Assembly (NCBI GenBank): GCA_000969725.1
Contig: JXSR01S007887.1
Source: Ophiothrix spiculata
Taxonomy: Eukaryota; Echinodermata; Ophiuroidea; Amphilepidida; Ophiotrichidae
Direction: 5' to 3' (one strand)
Length of the DNA stretch: 29,618 nt
This document shows, in pieces, positions 28,394 through 29,618 of the stretch. The notes under the pieces are model-generated. The model saw nothing but the letters and a program-made list of their open reading frames with translations, did no database searches and was not told where the DNA came from. Made by a program: the position numbers and the translations under genes. How positions within the stretch are numbered: the first letter of the stretch is position 1; each line of letters starts with the position of its first letter.

Positions 28394-28983
28394 ATCACAC
28401 ACAATAATCTTATTTGCCAAGTTCATGTTCAAAGTAGTTCCACGAGCATGACCAACATCGTCTGTTAAAAAGATTTGTTTAGCTGTAATATGGCAAACAA
28501 ATTTAATTATTTTTGATGAAATTGCGTCTCTTTGATATGTATTAAATTATATATAGTAAGTAGCTTTGCTTGATCTTTTATTTGGTAAATCCATCGGAAG
28601 TACAAATTTAGAAAACACACTCCCCATCACGTCTCAAAGAATGATGATCCAAATCAATCGGTGCAAATTAATTCTCCCTCAACTCTGAGCCCTTTCTGTT
28701 TATTTTTTTATACTTTTTTGAATTTTACTACACTTTCAACGTTTATTCAGAGCATTTCCATATTTTTTGATATTAATTGAGATCTAGGCTAGACCCGCCC
28801 CGGAAGCATTTTTTTCGTACATGACTATGATTAAGTAAAATGCAGTTGAAATTTTCAAAAATAGTTAAAAACGAGTGAAATTCACTTTTTCCCGTGTTTT
28901 AAGTTTTTAACCCAAAGTATCATTGTTTTCTGAAAATGTGCTCAAGTTATGTGTAAAAAAAAATCGCCCATGAACAGAAACCA
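28394..28983. other. Intergenic stretch with no recognised feature
   Basis: AT-rich sequence without recognised exons, inverted ends or known repeats. Confidence 0.5.
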
Positions 28984-29207
28984 TACGCCAAAATATGATT
29001 TATACTTCGACGTATAAAGTAGTTATAGTTGTTGGAGATATCTTGTTTTGCCTTGCTTCACGCGCGTGAACTGATCACACGTCTAACGAAAAAAATACGC
29101 CAAAATATGATTTATACGTCGACGTATAAAGTAGTTATAGTTGTTGGAGATATCTTGTTTTGCCTTGCTTCACGCGCGTGAACTGATCACACGTCTAACG
29201 AAAAAAA
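28984..29207. repeat. 112-base tandem duplication, nearly identical
   Basis: Units at 28984-29095 and 29096-29207 start TACGCCAAAATATGATTTAT and end ACGTCTAACGAAAAAAA. I find one difference: TACTTCGACGTA in the first and TACGTCGACGTA, a perfect palindrome, in the second. Each unit also contains the palindrome CACGCGCGTG. The near identity points to a young duplication or an assembly artefact. Confidence 0.9.
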
Positions 29208-29618
29208 TATTTACATACGTCAAATCTTTTTGACGTATAAATTGACGTACAGGTTTAGAGCATTCAGCTGAGACATTTTACTACGTCGGGTTTACGCGCG
29301 TTTAACGTATTCTATGTACAACACAAAATTATTTTTTGTACGTCAAAACTGATAGACTTATAATAGTTGACGTATAGAATATGAATCTCTTCTTTGGAGC
29401 TTCTTGGACTAGGTAGGATATCAAAGCTTTTCGTTCAAGTCAAAGGGCACTCAGAAGCGTGTATAAAACAAGGCACTTAGTGTGGTTTGGGTTGCAATAT
29501 GAAGACTTACTTTTGATTATTTTGAGTCATTTTCAATACTGAGGCCTATTTGCTTTAAAATTGAGGTCGAATCATGTTACCTGGCCTTGTAACAGTTATT
29601 GAATAGTTTTTTTAATAA
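29208..29618. other. Tail of window with scattered GACGTA/TACGTC motifs
   Basis: Several GACGTA/TACGTC motifs continue beyond the duplication (about 29216, 29231, 29244, 29283, 29339, 29370), including a hairpin ATACGTCAAA-TTTTTGACGTAT. No gene or mobile-element borders were recognised. Confidence 0.45.

Noticed and set aside
28195-28468. Leucine/phenylalanine-rich and glycine-rich ORFs
   Set aside because: They translate a pyrimidine tract and G runs of the hAT-type element terminus.
1-29618. LTR retroelements, viral genes, CRISPR arrays, operon-like gene clusters
   Set aside because: No paired long direct repeats with viral gene remnants, no regular repeat-spacer array, and no multi-gene arrangement were seen on either strand.

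Overview
The window is a piece of an animal nuclear genome, most likely a marine deuterostome invertebrate (echinoderm, hemichordate or lancelet type; I cannot fix the species). The reasons are spliced exons with GT/AG borders, long introns, a tRNA-derived SINE with poorly conserved relatives, LINE 3' ends, and a very dense load of small foldback DNA transposons (MITEs). A 330-base run of N marks a draft-assembly gap. No bacterial, viral or CRISPR features are present.

The only host gene I can support is the 3' part of TMEM65, on the + strand. Its last three coding exons lie at 478-520, 7280-7385 and 10606-10743. They join in frame into 94 residues plus a stop and match the C-terminal half of vertebrate TMEM65, an inner mitochondrial membrane protein. 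Earlier exons lie to the left of the window. The introns are 6759 and 3220 bases long and consist largely of mobile elements.

From 10744 to the right edge (about 19 kb) I find no further exon. This stretch holds the presumed TMEM65 3' UTR and then a patchwork of MITEs, a LINE 3' end (about 20700-21725), a degenerate tandem array rich in ATGGC motifs (about 25200-26700), nested elements (27726-28393) and a young 112-base tandem duplication (28984-29207).

Many elements can be closed to the base by their inverted ends and target-site duplications (TSDs). Nine candidates sit at TTAA sites (piggyBac-type target; one copy is TCAA on one side). Others show TA (Tc1/mariner-type), 8-base (hAT-type), 9-base (possibly Mutator-type) or 6-base duplications. 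The most useful second-look items are the TTAA clustering with two elements abutting at one TTAA, a MITE next to its own empty-site paralogue, a hAT element inserted cleanly inside another foldback, six GCGNAGC mini-hairpin cores in foldback elements, and three clustered AGGTCA arrays in a TMEM65 intron. I see no operon-like or multi-gene system. Element families were assigned by eye from termini and TSDs, not by database search.
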